A program made the position numbers and the translations under genes. A stretch of 64,000 nt of DNA from Actinoplanes subtropicus (GTDB lineage: Bacteria; Actinomycetota; Actinomycetes; Mycobacteriales; Micromonosporaceae): NCBI RefSeq assembly GCF_000721705.1, contig NZ_JOJL01000005.1:1-64000 (forward strand), read 5' to 3'. The notes under the pieces are model-generated. The model searched no databases. It was not told the DNA's origin and saw only the letters and a program-made list of their open reading frames with translations. Of the stretch, positions 44,153 through 52,102 are shown piece after piece. How positions within the stretch are numbered: the stretch's first letter is position 1; every line of letters starts with the position of its first letter.

Positions 44153-44845
44153 ATGGGCAAGGAATTCGAGACCCACCTCGACGCCACCGTCACCGCCACC
44201 CCCGACCAGATCTGGGACGCCATCGCCACCGGCCCCGGCATCTCCACCTGGTTCGTCGGCCGCACCGAGATCGACAACGGCGAGGTCCGCACCGCCTTCG
44301 GCGACAACTGGATCCCGGCCGGCACGATCAAAATCAACAACAGACCACACCATTTCGCGTACGGGTCGGAGCCCGCCCCCGACGGCCGGTTCATCGCCTA
44401 CGACTACCTCGTCGAGGGCCGCGACCAGTCCGGCACCACCCTCCGCGCGGTCACCAGCGGCTTCCTCCCCGGCGACGACTGGGCCGACGAATACGAAGCC
44501 ATGCGATACGGCACCCAGCTCTTCTTCGCCACCCTGGTCGAATACCTCCGCCATTTCCCCGGCCGCCCCACCACCCCGGTCACCGCCTTCGGCCCGCCGG
44601 TCACCGACTGGCCCGCCGCCTGGACCGCCCTGCACAAGGCCCTCGGCCTGAACCCGTCACCCCAGCCCGGCGACGAACTCCCCGGCGGCGGCCAGGTCTA
44701 CTTCACCAACCCGCACACCCTCGGCCTGCGTACGCCCACCGGCCTGTACCGCTACATCCGCGGCCTCCACGGCGCCTTCGTCGCCAGCCACGCCCTCACC
44801 GCCCCCGACACCACCGACTGGGCGGCCTTCCTCGCCCAGTTCTGA
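44153..44845 (+). CDS. SRPBCC (AHSA1-like) protein
   Basis: A 230-aa START/Bet v1-like protein. The start MGKEFETHLDATVTATPDQIWDAI is the first strand and helix; GISTWFVGRTEI continues the typical AHSA1 pattern W-F; and EGRDQSGTTLRAVTSGF with MRYGTQLFFATLVEYLRHF gives the last strands and long C-terminal helix. The 70-residue C-terminal extension (from about 165) is unusual and may be a second domain. AHSA1-type proteins in such operons bind hydrophobic ligands. It lies 2 nt after ArsR. Confidence 0.85.
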   Translation: MGKEFETHLDATVTATPDQIWDAIATGPGISTWFVGRTEIDNGEVRTAFGDNWIPAGTIKINNRPHHFAYGSEPAPDGRFIAYDYLVEGRDQSGTTLRAVTSGFLPGDDWADEYEAMRYGTQLFFATLVEYLRHFPGRPTTPVTAFGPPVTDWPAAWTALHKALGLNPSPQPGDELPGGGQVYFTNPHTLGLRTPTGLYRYIRGLHGAFVASHALTAPDTTDWAAFLAQF

Positions 44846-44877
44846 AGGCCGCCCAGCTCTGAAGGGAATGCCCCGAC

Positions 44878-45675
44878 ATGTCCACTGTGACCTCCGCCGA
44901 CGGCACCACCATCGCCTACGAGACCACCGGCACCGGCCCCGCCCTGATCCTCGTCGACGGCGCCATGTGCCACCGCGACTTCGGCCCCGCCCGCGCCCTC
45001 GCCGCCGCCCTCGCCGACACCCTCACGGTCCACTTCTACGACCGGCGCGGCCGCGGGGAGAGCGGCAACACCCTCCCCTGGTCCGAGGACCGCGAGATCG
45101 ACGACCTCGCGGCGATCCTGGGAGCCGCCGGCGGCGAGGCCGCCCTCCTGGGACAGTCCTCCGGCGCCGTCCTCGCCGCCGACGCCGCGAACAAACTCCC
45201 CGGCATCACCCAACTGGCCCTCTACGAGCCCCCGTTCATCGTCGACGTCACCCGCGCCCCGCGCGAGGACACCTTCGTCGCCGACACCGAGGACCTGATC
45301 GCCCGCGACGACCGCTCCGGCGCCCTCAAGAAGTTCATGAAGCACGTCGGCATGCCCGCCGCGATGGTGCACATCATGGCCCTGACCCCGCCCTGGAAGA
45401 AACTCAAGGCCGTCGCCCCGACCCTCCCGTACGACCTGCGGATCCTCGGCGACACCGGCCGCGGCGTCCCGCTGGACCCGGCCCGCTGGTCGAACGTCAC
45501 CGCCCCCGCCCTGGTCATGGACGGCGGCAAGAGCCCGCAGTACATGCGCAACGCCGCCAAGGCCCTCAGCGAGGCGCTGCCCAAGGCCCAGTACCGCACC
45601 CTCCCCGGCCAGACCCACATGGTGAAGGCGGCCGCCCTCGCCCCCGCGGTCAAGGAGTTCCTGACCGCCCGCTGA
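44878..45675 (+). CDS. alpha/beta hydrolase
   Basis: A 265-aa hydrolase. The oxyanion region is LILVDGAMCHRDFG and FYDRRGRGESG; the nucleophile is in ALLGQSSGAVLAADA; the acid is in VMDGGKSPQYM; the His in LPGQTHMVKA. It is the third gene of the ArsR-SRPBCC operon. Related proteins are annotated as TAP-like or general hydrolases. The substrate is unknown. The ATG has GAAGGGAA upstream. Confidence 0.87.
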   Translation: MSTVTSADGTTIAYETTGTGPALILVDGAMCHRDFGPARALAAALADTLTVHFYDRRGRGESGNTLPWSEDREIDDLAAILGAAGGEAALLGQSSGAVLAADAANKLPGITQLALYEPPFIVDVTRAPREDTFVADTEDLIARDDRSGALKKFMKHVGMPAAMVHIMALTPPWKKLKAVAPTLPYDLRILGDTGRGVPLDPARWSNVTAPALVMDGGKSPQYMRNAAKALSEALPKAQYRTLPGQTHMVKAAALAPAVKEFLTAR

Positions 45676-45768
45676 GCCGAAATTCAAAGGCGGGTAGTCG
45701 TTGATTCCTTTTTGGTTTTGACCTTTCTCTGTGTTGTGACCGGGTGACGTGGCGCACGTCGCGTAGAG

Positions 45769-45780
45769 CATCCTAGGATG
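45769..45780. promoter_or_regulatory. 12-bp palindrome, copy 1
   Basis: CATCCTAGGATG, a perfect palindrome, lies 72 nt upstream of the coiled-coil protein gene and contains TAGGAT, a good -10 hexamer. An identical 12-mer is at 47750-47761 upstream of the SdpI-like gene. It may be an operator or a shared promoter element. Confidence 0.5.
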
Positions 45781-45852
45781 ATGGTGCCCGGGAAGTTGCC
45801 GCCGGTGTGGTGGCGCCTCCCGGGCAGCCCGCGCGCCTAGGGTGAACAGGCG

Positions 45853-47079
45853 ATGAGCGACAACGACGCCCCCACCGACAACGAGACCCGCCCCTGCGCC
45901 CACTGTGGACGCCCCGTCCCCCAGCGGGCCTCGGCCGGCCGCCCGTTCCGCTACTGCCGGGACAACGACGGCGAGTGCCAGCGCGCCTCCCGCAACAGCA
46001 GGATGCGGCACCGCTCCTCCCCCGGCCTGGCCGGCCAGGTCGCCCGCACCTGGGAGATCGTCGACCGCCTCGACCAGCTCGTCGGCTCGCTCTCCGAGGC
46101 ACTGCACTCCGAACTCTCCCCCGCCGGCGTCGAACGCCAACTGGCCGAACTACGCGCCGAGACCTCCGGCCAGATCGCCGCCGCCCACACCGAACGCGAC
46201 GACGCCCGCCGCGACGCCGAGCGAGCCGCTACCGCGGTGGCCAACGCCCAGCAGCTGACCGCCGCCGCCGTGGCCGAACGCGACGAGGCCCGCCACCAGG
46301 CCGAGGAGTCCGAACGCCGGGCCACCGCCGCCACCGAGAGCGCCGCCCGCGCGAACACCGAGCGCGACGAGGCCCGCCGCGAGACCACCAAGGCAACCGC
46401 CCTGCGCGAACGAGCCGAGTCCGAACGAGACGCCGCCCGAGCCGAACTGACCGAGACCCGCGAAGCCGCCCGAGCCGAACTCACCGAAGCCCGCGAGGCG
46501 GCTCGAGCCGAGCTCACCGAACTGCGCGAGGCCGCCCGAGCCGAACTGGCCGCCACCCGCGAGGAACTCGCCACCGCCCAGGCCGACCTCCAGCAGGCCC
46601 GCCGCGACCGCGACACCATCGAGCGAGAGCTGGCCGCGGCCGTCGACGAGGCCCAGTCCGCCGCCGCCCGCGCCGACGAGCTGAGCCGCACGGTCGACAC
46701 CCTCAAAACCGCCCGGCAAGACCTGACCGACCAACTCACCGCCGCAACCAGAACCACCGAGGCCGTACGCCGGGAGGCAGCCACCGCCCGCACCACCGCC
46801 GACGCGGAGCTCACCAGCCTGCGCCAGGCCCTGGCCGAGGCCACCACCGAGCGAGACACCCTGCGCCAGGCCCACGAGACCCTGACCCGCGCCGCCCACC
46901 AGGCCGCCCAGGACCGAGCCGACCTGGAACGCCGCCTGACCACCGCCCGCGCGGACGCCGAGGCAGCCCAGTCCCGCGCCACTCAGCTGACCGCCCAGGT
47001 AAGCGACCTGGCCTCGGCCCTGGCCTCGCTCGGCGGCGCCCGCCCCACCCCGCAGCCCCGAGCCGAAGCCACCACCTGA
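45853..47079 (+). CDS. zinc-ribbon/coiled-coil protein, hypothetical
   Basis: A 408-aa protein. The N-terminus carries four Cys in two pairs (PCAHCGRPV near residue 16 and RYCRDNDGEC near residue 37), a probable zinc knuckle. Residues about 95-390 form one continuous coiled coil rich in Glu, Ala, Arg and Leu, including near-identical tandem 10- to 11-residue units (ARAELTEAREA). The C-terminus is short and Pro-rich. No signal or membrane segment is seen. A structural or DNA-associated role (KfrA/SMC-like organisation) is possible but unsupported by domains. It is monocistronic, behind the palindrome at 45769. Confidence 0.7.
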   Translation: MSDNDAPTDNETRPCAHCGRPVPQRASAGRPFRYCRDNDGECQRASRNSRMRHRSSPGLAGQVARTWEIVDRLDQLVGSLSEALHSELSPAGVERQLAELRAETSGQIAAAHTERDDARRDAERAATAVANAQQLTAAAVAERDEARHQAEESERRATAATESAARANTERDEARRETTKATALRERAESERDAARAELTETREAARAELTEAREAARAELTELREAARAELAATREELATAQADLQQARRDRDTIERELAAAVDEAQSAAARADELSRTVDTLKTARQDLTDQLTAATRTTEAVRREAATARTTADAELTSLRQALAEATTERDTLRQAHETLTRAAHQAAQDRADLERRLTTARADAEAAQSRATQLTAQVSDLASALASLGGARPTPQPRAEATT

Positions 47080-47084
47080 CCCCG

Positions 47085-47190
47085 GCCAACGCAGCCCCGC
47101 GAAAGCGCTCAGCCAACGCAGCCCCGCGAAAGCGCTCAGCCAACACACCCCGCGAACGCGCTCAGCCAACACACCCCGCGAACGCCGGCA
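47085..47190. repeat. four 26- to 27-bp tandem repeats
   Basis: Units start at 47085, 47112, 47139 and 47165. The first two are identical 27-mers; the last two are 26-mers that share GCCAACACACCCCGCGAACG and differ at the end. The array lies just downstream of the coiled-coil gene stop, in the 228-bp gap before the convergent SdpI-like gene. No hairpin terminator was otherwise seen. Confidence 0.85.
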
Positions 47191-47307
47191 GCCAGCGTGG
47201 CCGCGTCGAAGCCACGCGCCAACGCCCCCACTCAGCGCGGCCGCGTCCCATCCGCCACCTGACACCAGCCGAGCGAGCCGGTGCCACCGGCCGACGCGGC
47301 GGCGCCG

Positions 47308-47640
47308 TCAGTCGTCGGTTCGGCTGGCGGCGCGGCTGCCCACGATCCCGCCGACGACGGCAAGCACCGCCATCGCGAGGGCACCGACCACGATCACCCC
47401 GTCGACGTCGCTCCCGCGCACGAAGAGCCCCACCACACCGGCCACCATCGCCGCGAGCCCGCCCAGGGTGACCGCCGGCCCGGCCGCCCGGTTGCCGGCC
47501 GCGAAGGCGCGCTCACTCCGCATGGTGCTCGCCGTCCGCACCCCGGCAAGCCGGTTACGCGGCAGCCGCCCAACCCAGCCCAGCACCCCACTCACGGCAA
47601 CCAGGGCACCCGCAACGATCACCACGACCGGTCCGATCAC
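47308..47640 (-). CDS. SdpI-family membrane protein
   Basis: A 110-aa protein with a GTG start preceded by GGAAGAAGG. There are three hydrophobic segments (about 3-22, 52-72, 80-100). Between the first two lies GRLPRNRLAGVRTASTMRSERAFAAGNRAAGPA, in pieces the conserved SdpI loop (R-x-N-x-x-x-G-x-R-T-x-x-T...W/F...N). SdpI in Bacillus is the immunity protein against the SdpC toxin, but small actinobacterial members are widespread and mostly unstudied. It is convergent with the coiled-coil gene. The palindrome at 47750-47761 lies about 110 nt upstream. Confidence 0.8.
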   Translation of the reverse strand: MIGPVVVIVAGALVAVSGVLGWVGRLPRNRLAGVRTASTMRSERAFAAGNRAAGPAVTLGGLAAMVAGVVGLFVRGSDVDGVIVVGALAMAVLAVVGGIVGSRAASRTDD

Positions 47641-47749
47641 GGCAGGCCCTTCTTCCGTTCGCGACTGACCCCACCAGTCTCTTCCCCGGCGCCGGCGCCG
47701 GGGGCAAGGACAGCGGCGGCACGTAGTGACGCCAGGCACTTCCTCTAGG

Positions 47750-47761
47750 CATCCTAGGATG
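47750..47761. promoter_or_regulatory. 12-bp palindrome, copy 2
   Basis: A second exact CATCCTAGGATG, about 110 nt upstream of the SdpI-like gene. The palindrome is preceded on the plus strand by CTCTAGG, so a partial repeat of TAGG surrounds it. Confidence 0.5.
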
Positions 47762-47992
47762 AAGCCGGTCCGGGCGAGGCGGGCGAAGCCCGCGAGCCCG
47801 AAGCGCCACGACGGGTCAGCCCGGCGGCCGGGTGACAGGCCCGGCCATGCAGCATGCAGATCCGCTGAACCGGGGACTGGTGCCGACCCGTACATCCAAG
47901 GCAGCAGGACCAGGACGACTGGAGAAACCACCCGAGCCAGGGACCCGCCCGGAAGGACCGAAAGAGGCCTGTGAACGCGCTTGGACACGCAA

Positions 47993-48023
47993 AAATGGCC
48001 GCCCCGGAGCGGGACGGCCATTT
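47993..48023 (-). terminator. rho-independent terminator of rbpA
   Basis: AAATGGCCG (47993-48001) and CGGCCATTT (48015-48023) form a perfect stem with further G/C pairing in the loop. On the minus strand the hairpin is followed by a run of T, 16 nt after the rbpA stop. Confidence 0.85.
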
Positions 48024-48038
48024 CACCAAGCCAGCTGG

Positions 48039-48377
48039 TCAGCGGCCTCGACGGGTCCGCACCTCTTGGAGGCGTTCGTTGAGGATGTCCTCCAGCTCCG
48101 AGATCGAACGGCGCTCGAGGAGCATGTCCCAGTGGGTGCGCGGCGGCTTCGCCTTCTTCTGCTCGGGCTCGCTGCCGTCCACCAGGCGGGCGACGCTGCC
48201 GTCGAACTTGCACTCCCAGGTGGTGGGCACCTCGGCGTCGACGGCGAACGGCACCTCGAACTGGTGGCCCTTGACGCACAGGTACTCTCGGGTCTGCCGG
48301 GGAGCCAGCTCGGTGTTGCGGTCGGACTCGTAGCTGACTGCGCCAAGACGGCTGCCGCGCAGCATGCGTTCGCCCAT
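48039..48377 (-). CDS. rbpA: RNA polymerase-binding protein RbpA
   Basis: A 112-aa protein that starts MGERMLRGSRLGAVSYESD, the conserved N-terminal tail that threads into the polymerase active-site region. The core domain has C-x-x-x-H (CVKGHQFEVPF) and WECKFDG, the zinc-site positions. The basic linker KKAKPPRTHWDMLLERRS is the DNA-contacting part, and the C-terminal helix pair RRSISELEDILNERLQEVR binds sigma region 2. RbpA stabilises the principal sigma-holoenzyme in actinobacteria and contributes to basal rifampicin tolerance. It has a candidate sigma-R-type promoter upstream and a strong terminator downstream, so it is monocistronic. Confidence 0.96.
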   Translation of the reverse strand: MGERMLRGSRLGAVSYESDRNTELAPRQTREYLCVKGHQFEVPFAVDAEVPTTWECKFDGSVARLVDGSEPEQKKAKPPRTHWDMLLERRSISELEDILNERLQEVRTRRGR

Positions 48378-48693
48378 GATCGGCTTTCCCCTCGCTCGTG
48401 GTGCTGCTTCCGTTGGTGTAACGAAAGGCGCGGCCGTGGGATTCCACGGTCGCCAAGGCTCCGGACCACCGTTGTGACGGCAGTGTTAACGCTACGAGCG
48501 TAACCGGACCCCGCATGTTCCCGTCGGCGCAGACCCCCGCCGAAGTGGACCTTGGTCCACTTTACGGGACTATGGGTGTTCTGCGGGTGGTGCGACGTCG
48601 GTCACTCGGCCGGTTACCCGGCAATCCGCCGCCCGATTCGCCGGGCCGACGCCAGTTGTTCGTCCGGTGGTCATCGAATCTGAGATGTCTCTC
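48378..48693. other. 316-bp intergenic region upstream of rbpA
   Basis: It contains the sigma-R-like promoter of rbpA (48420-48445). The remainder, up to the convergent-side end of fxsA at 48694, shows no gene-like codon bias. Any fxsA terminator here is not evident. Confidence 0.5.
48420..48445 (-). promoter_or_regulatory. sigma-R/SigE-type promoter of rbpA
   Basis: On the minus strand GGAAT (48441-48445), an 18-nt spacer and GTT (48420-48422) fit the GGAAT-N18-GTT consensus of thiol-oxidative-stress sigma factors (sigma-R in Streptomyces, SigH/SigE-like in mycobacteria). It lies 43 nt upstream of the rbpA start codon. Streptomyces rbpA is a known sigma-R target. Confidence 0.75.
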
Positions 48694-49236
48694 TCAGCGG
48701 AGCACCTCGCCCTCGATGACCTCGCCCTCGATCGCGGCGCTCGGCTGGGCGGCGGGCGACGGCTGGGCGGCGGGCGACGGCTGGGCGGGGACGACCACGA
48801 CCGGGTCGCCGCGGCGGACCTTGACCTTGCGCGGGCCGAAGAGGTCGCCGGCGACCAGCGGGTCGATGCGGCGCGCGGCGAAGCTCTCCACGCCGCGCCG
48901 GGCGACGCCGCGGAACGGCGGGACCAGCAGCAGCAGGCCGGCCAGGGAGGTCAGGTAGCCGGGCGCCGCCAGCAGCAGCGCGCCGCCGAGGCCGACCAGC
49001 GAATTGGTCACCTCGGGGCCGGGCGGGCGGCCCTCGTCAGCGGCGGCGCGGAACGCCCGCCAGCCGCGGATGCCCTCGCGGCGCAGCAACGCCATGCCGG
49101 TCAGGGTGAAGACGGCGAGCAGGAGCAGGGCCCAGCCGCCACCGATCGCGTGGGCGACCGCCAGGAACACCGCCACCTCGGCCACGACCAGGGCGGCGAG
49201 CGCCAGCGGCAGCAGGGCAAATCCTCGACGCTGCAT
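48694..49236 (-). CDS. fxsA: FxsA-family membrane protein
   Basis: A 180-aa protein starting MQRRGFALLPLALAALVVAE, preceded by GGAGG 5 nt upstream. Three hydrophobic segments (about 6-28, 33-48, 80-103) and the central FxsA motif GMALLRREGIRGWRAFRAA match the family, whose Escherichia coli member suppresses phage T7 exclusion by F plasmid. The C-terminal cytoplasmic tail has tandem AQPSPA and IEGEV units. In actinobacteria it sits near rbpA and ppm, as here. Its physiological role is unknown. Confidence 0.85.
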   Translation of the reverse strand: MQRRGFALLPLALAALVVAEVAVFLAVAHAIGGGWALLLLAVFTLTGMALLRREGIRGWRAFRAAADEGRPPGPEVTNSLVGLGGALLLAAPGYLTSLAGLLLLVPPFRGVARRGVESFAARRIDPLVAGDLFGPRKVKVRRGDPVVVVPAQPSPAAQPSPAAQPSAAIEGEVIEGEVLR

Positions 49237-49288
49237 GTGAGCCTCCGGTGTCACGCCAACCGATCCAGCATGACACGCGGGCACCCGG

Positions 49289-50077
49289 TCACGGCCAGGT
49301 CGAACCCGGGCGCGACTTGCGGCCGAGCATCCGCAGCAGCCCGTCGCGGCGCGCCTGCACCCCCCACACGGTGACCCTGAGCAGCTGTTCCTTGAAAATG
49401 TTGCCGCTCATCTTGCTGACGCCGTGTTCGCGCTCGGTGAACGTGATGGGCACCTCGGTCATCCGGAAACCGTTCCGGTACGACCGCCAGGCGAGCTCGA
49501 CCTGGAACGAATACCCGGTGGAGGCGATGGTGTCGACGTTGATCGCGTCGAGCACCGGCATCCGGTACGCGCGGTAGCCGCCGGTCGCGTCGCGGAACGG
49601 CATGCCCAGCGCCATCCGGATGTAGATGTTGCCGCCGCGGGAGAGCACCAGCCGGTGCGCCGGCCAGTTGTGCACGCTGCCGCCGGCGATGTAGCGGGTG
49701 CCGAGCACCGCGTCGTGGTCCTTGAGCGCGTCGAGCAGCAGCGGCAGCTCCTCGGGGGCGTGCGAGCCGTCCGCGTCCATCTCGACGACCGCGTCGTAGC
49801 CCTTGTCCTTGGCCCAGGCGAAGCCGGCCTTGTACGCCGCGCCCAGCCCCTCCTTGCCGGCCCGGTGCAGCACGAAGATGTGGTCGTCGGCGAGCGCGAG
49901 CTCGTCGGCGATCCCGCCGGTGCCATCGGGTGAGTTGTCGTCGGCGACGAGGATGTCGATCGCGGGCACCGCGGCCCGGACCCGTCCGGTGATCATCCGG
50001 ATGTTGTCGGCCTCGTTGTAGGTCGGGATGACCACGAGCACCCGTCCAACTCCCGGGTAGCCCTCCGCCTCGCTCAC
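49289..50077 (-). CDS. ppm: polyprenol monophosphomannose synthase (DPM synthase domain)
   Basis: A 262-aa GT2 enzyme with a GTG start overlapping the lnt stop (GTGA). VVIPTYNEADNI and ILVADDNSPDGT bind the nucleotide; the metal-binding motif is VEMDADGSHAPEE; FRDATGGYRAYR and SYSFQ-like GYSFQVEL, then TEREHGVSKMSG, are conserved DPM-synthase motifs. It has no membrane helices, unlike eukaryotic type-I DPM1. It transfers mannose from GDP-mannose to polyprenol phosphate for extracytoplasmic mannosylation (protein O-mannosylation, lipoglycans). In Mycobacterium tuberculosis this domain is fused with Lnt as Ppm1; here the two are separate. Confidence 0.93.
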   Translation of the reverse strand: MSEAEGYPGVGRVLVVIPTYNEADNIRMITGRVRAAVPAIDILVADDNSPDGTGGIADELALADDHIFVLHRAGKEGLGAAYKAGFAWAKDKGYDAVVEMDADGSHAPEELPLLLDALKDHDAVLGTRYIAGGSVHNWPAHRLVLSRGGNIYIRMALGMPFRDATGGYRAYRMPVLDAINVDTIASTGYSFQVELAWRSYRNGFRMTEVPITFTEREHGVSKMSGNIFKEQLLRVTVWGVQARRDGLLRMLGRKSRPGSTWP

Positions 50078-51756
50078 CTTGCCTCCGCCTCGTCGGTACC
50101 GTCGATGCTGGTCTCACGCCGGCCGCGCCGCAGGACGAACGCGGTGGCCAGGGCGGCCACCGCCAGGACGACAGCCGCGATCTCGGGCAACACACCCAAG
50201 CGAGTGGCCAGCGTACGCGACGAACTCAGGTGCATGGCACGCACCTTCACCGCCGCGGTGTCGAATCCGGTCTCCTGATGGACGCTGCCGTAAACGTCGA
50301 CGAAGCCGGAAACGCCCACGGTGGAGACCATCAGGGAGTCGCGCCCGTGCTCGACCGCGCGCAGCCGCACCATCGCCATCTGCTGCTTCGCCTCGGCCGC
50401 GTTGAAGGTGGCGTTGTTGGTCTGCACGGCGAGGACCTGGCCGCCGCCGGTGACCGTGTCGCGGACGATGCCGTCGTAGGCGACCTCGAAACAGATGACG
50501 TCGCCGAGGGTCAGCGGCCCGGTCCGCAGCACGCCCGGCCGGGTGCCGGAGAGCATGTTGCGCACCAGGTCGACCTTGTCGGACACCAGCCGGGCGATCG
50601 AGCGCAGCGGCATGTACTCGGCGAACGGCACCGGGTGACGCTTCACGTACTGCTGGGTCGGGTCGGGGCCGGCGCCGGGCACCCAGAGCAGGCCGGCGTT
50701 CTTGATGTCGTTCGGGTTGCCGGTCCGCAGCACGGCGCCGACCAGGATCGGCGCCTTGATCGCGTCGGCCGCCGCGGAGATCTCGTCGGCCGCGTCCTGG
50801 TTGCGCAGCGGGTCGATGTCGCTGGAGTTCTCCGGCCAGACCACCAGGTCGGGCTGTTTCTGCTGGTGGGCGGCGACGTCGGCGGCCAATTGGCGGGTGG
50901 CCTTGACGTGGTTGTCGAGGACCGCGCGACGCTGCGCGTTGAACTCGAGGCCGAGCCGGGGGACATTGCCCTGGACGATCGCGACGATCTTCGTCGGGCC
51001 GCCGTCGCCGCCGAGCGGGATGGCCCGTGGCGCGATGATCAGGGCGAAGGCGATCACGAGCAGCAGGATCACCGGCTCACGCCACGGCTTGCGGCGATCG
51101 AGCCCGGCCAGCGCCAGCCAGGGCTTGCGGCGCTCCGCACGGGACAAAGCGCGCCATGCCGGAAAAATTGCGTAATAGAGGCCGGCCAGCGCGCCGGCGG
51201 CGGCGGCGACACCGAAGGTCACCGCCGGGGCGCCGCCGAGCGCGGCGAGCCGCAGCACGGGCGCGTCGCCCTGGCTGAACGCCAGCCGGCCCCACGGGAA
51301 GCCGCCGAACGGGGCCCGGTCGCGCAGCGCCTCCTGGGCGACCCAGAGCAGGCCGAGCAGCGGCGGCCAGAGCAGCCCGCGATACCGGTCGAGCAGCGGC
51401 CGCAGCCAGGCGGTGGCCAGCCCGGTGAGGCCGAAGAAGACCGCCTCGGCGGTGGACAGCAGAGCCCAGGGCAGCCAGCCGGCCGCGAAGCTGGTCCAGT
51501 GCAGCAGCGGGTAGAACAGCACCACCCCGGCCAGGAAGCCGAGGCCGAACCCGGCGCGCAGGCGGCGCCGGTGGGTGGCGACCGCGAGCAGCGCCACCCC
51601 GGCGACGGCGAGCGGCCACAGGTCGAACGGCGGAAGCGCGAGCAGCAGAGCGGCGCCGGCGGCGGCCGAGAGCAGCAGGGCCGTCCGGAGGCCCACCGGC
51701 GCGGGCGGCTCGGCAGGCGGGCTGGCCTGCGGCGCGACCGGGGGCTGCAACGTCAT
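50074..51756 (-). CDS. lnt: apolipoprotein N-acyltransferase
   Basis: A 560-aa protein with a polar Pro-rich head, six to seven hydrophobic segments (about 25-220), a nitrilase-type domain (about 250-500) and a C-terminal helix (about 520-545). The nitrilase catalytic triad is suggested by Glu in PFAEYMPLRS, Lys in the preceding-domain strand, and Cys in GDVICFEVAYD; VVWPENSSDID is also conserved. It N-acylates lipoproteins at the diacylglyceryl-cysteine. Its stop overlaps the ppm start. The ATG at 51756 was chosen; an in-frame GTG lies 6 nt upstream. The 5' region is preceded by the candidate ncRNA. Confidence 0.93.
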   Translation of the reverse strand: MTLQPPVAPQASPPAEPPAPVGLRTALLLSAAAGAALLLALPPFDLWPLAVAGVALLAVATHRRRLRAGFGLGFLAGVVLFYPLLHWTSFAAGWLPWALLSTAEAVFFGLTGLATAWLRPLLDRYRGLLWPPLLGLLWVAQEALRDRAPFGGFPWGRLAFSQGDAPVLRLAALGGAPAVTFGVAAAAGALAGLYYAIFPAWRALSRAERRKPWLALAGLDRRKPWREPVILLLVIAFALIIAPRAIPLGGDGGPTKIVAIVQGNVPRLGLEFNAQRRAVLDNHVKATRQLAADVAAHQQKQPDLVVWPENSSDIDPLRNQDAADEISAAADAIKAPILVGAVLRTGNPNDIKNAGLLWVPGAGPDPTQQYVKRHPVPFAEYMPLRSIARLVSDKVDLVRNMLSGTRPGVLRTGPLTLGDVICFEVAYDGIVRDTVTGGGQVLAVQTNNATFNAAEAKQQMAMVRLRAVEHGRDSLMVSTVGVSGFVDVYGSVHQETGFDTAAVKVRAMHLSSSRTLATRLGVLPEIAAVVLAVAALATAFVLRRGRRETSIDGTDEAEAR

Positions 51757-51797
51757 TTCCACGCGCGGAAGGCTACCGGTCCCGGCTGGGAACGGAA

Positions 51798-51827
51798 GAG
51801 GCGCGGCCGGGACAGCGGCCGCGCCTC
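51798..51827 (-). terminator. terminator hairpin of the candidate ncRNA
   Basis: GAGGCGCGGCCG (51798-51809) and CGGCCGCGCCTC (51816-51827) form a perfect 12-bp stem with a 6-nt loop, followed on the minus strand by a pyrimidine-rich TCTTCC stretch. It ends the structured region 42 nt before the lnt start. Confidence 0.6.
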
Positions 51828-52097
51828 TGGTGCTCCTTCGCCTCCCGGGCACGGGCGGCGGGCCAACGGGACGTCGCGGACGCCTTCGGACCGACCCGCC
51901 GCGGGCTGGCTGCCCTCGTCGTGCCGTTGTCTACTGGCGCCGTTCCCTACCCGTGCCCCGTCGACGGTCAGATCGGTCGACTGCCGCCCCGCCGACCCCC
52001 ACCCACTGGACCTGGCTGAACGCGCGACCCCTGCGAGGACTGCGGCCAGTGGGTAGAGGAACGAAGTAGACAACGATCGCTTGCCGTGCTCAGGAAA
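51798..52097 (-). ncRNA. candidate structured ncRNA of about 300 nt (6S/Ms1-like rod)
   Basis: On the minus strand a TTGACA (52128-52133), 19-nt spacer and TACCGT (52103-52108) give a plausible promoter, and the terminator at 51798-51827 gives the 3' end. The interior can fold into a long rod: CGTTGTCTACT (read 52073 down to 52063) pairs exactly with AGTAGACAACG (51935 down to 51925), and next to it GTTCCTCTACCC pairs with GGGTAGGGAAC with one bulged base. A third helix, ACCCACTGG, pairs with CCAGTGGGT near the apex. No ORF with good codon bias runs through. The length and rod shape recall the 6S and actinobacterial Ms1 RNAs that bind RNA polymerase. The identity is inference. Confidence 0.55.
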
Positions 52098-52102
52098 GAA
52101 AG

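Larger units (their letters stand above)
47641..48038. other. 398-bp intergenic region
   Basis: The region separates the SdpI-like gene from rbpA, both on the minus strand. It holds the palindrome at 47750-47761, a likely promoter for the SdpI-like gene, and the rbpA terminator at 47993-48023. The remaining frames are basic and lack normal codon bias, so I see no gene in them. Confidence 0.5.

Noticed and set aside
47726..47974. An 82-codon plus-strand frame between the SdpI-like gene and rbpA
   Set aside because: Arg/Pro-rich composition, no ribosome-binding site or codon bias. It lies across a palindrome and promoter region.
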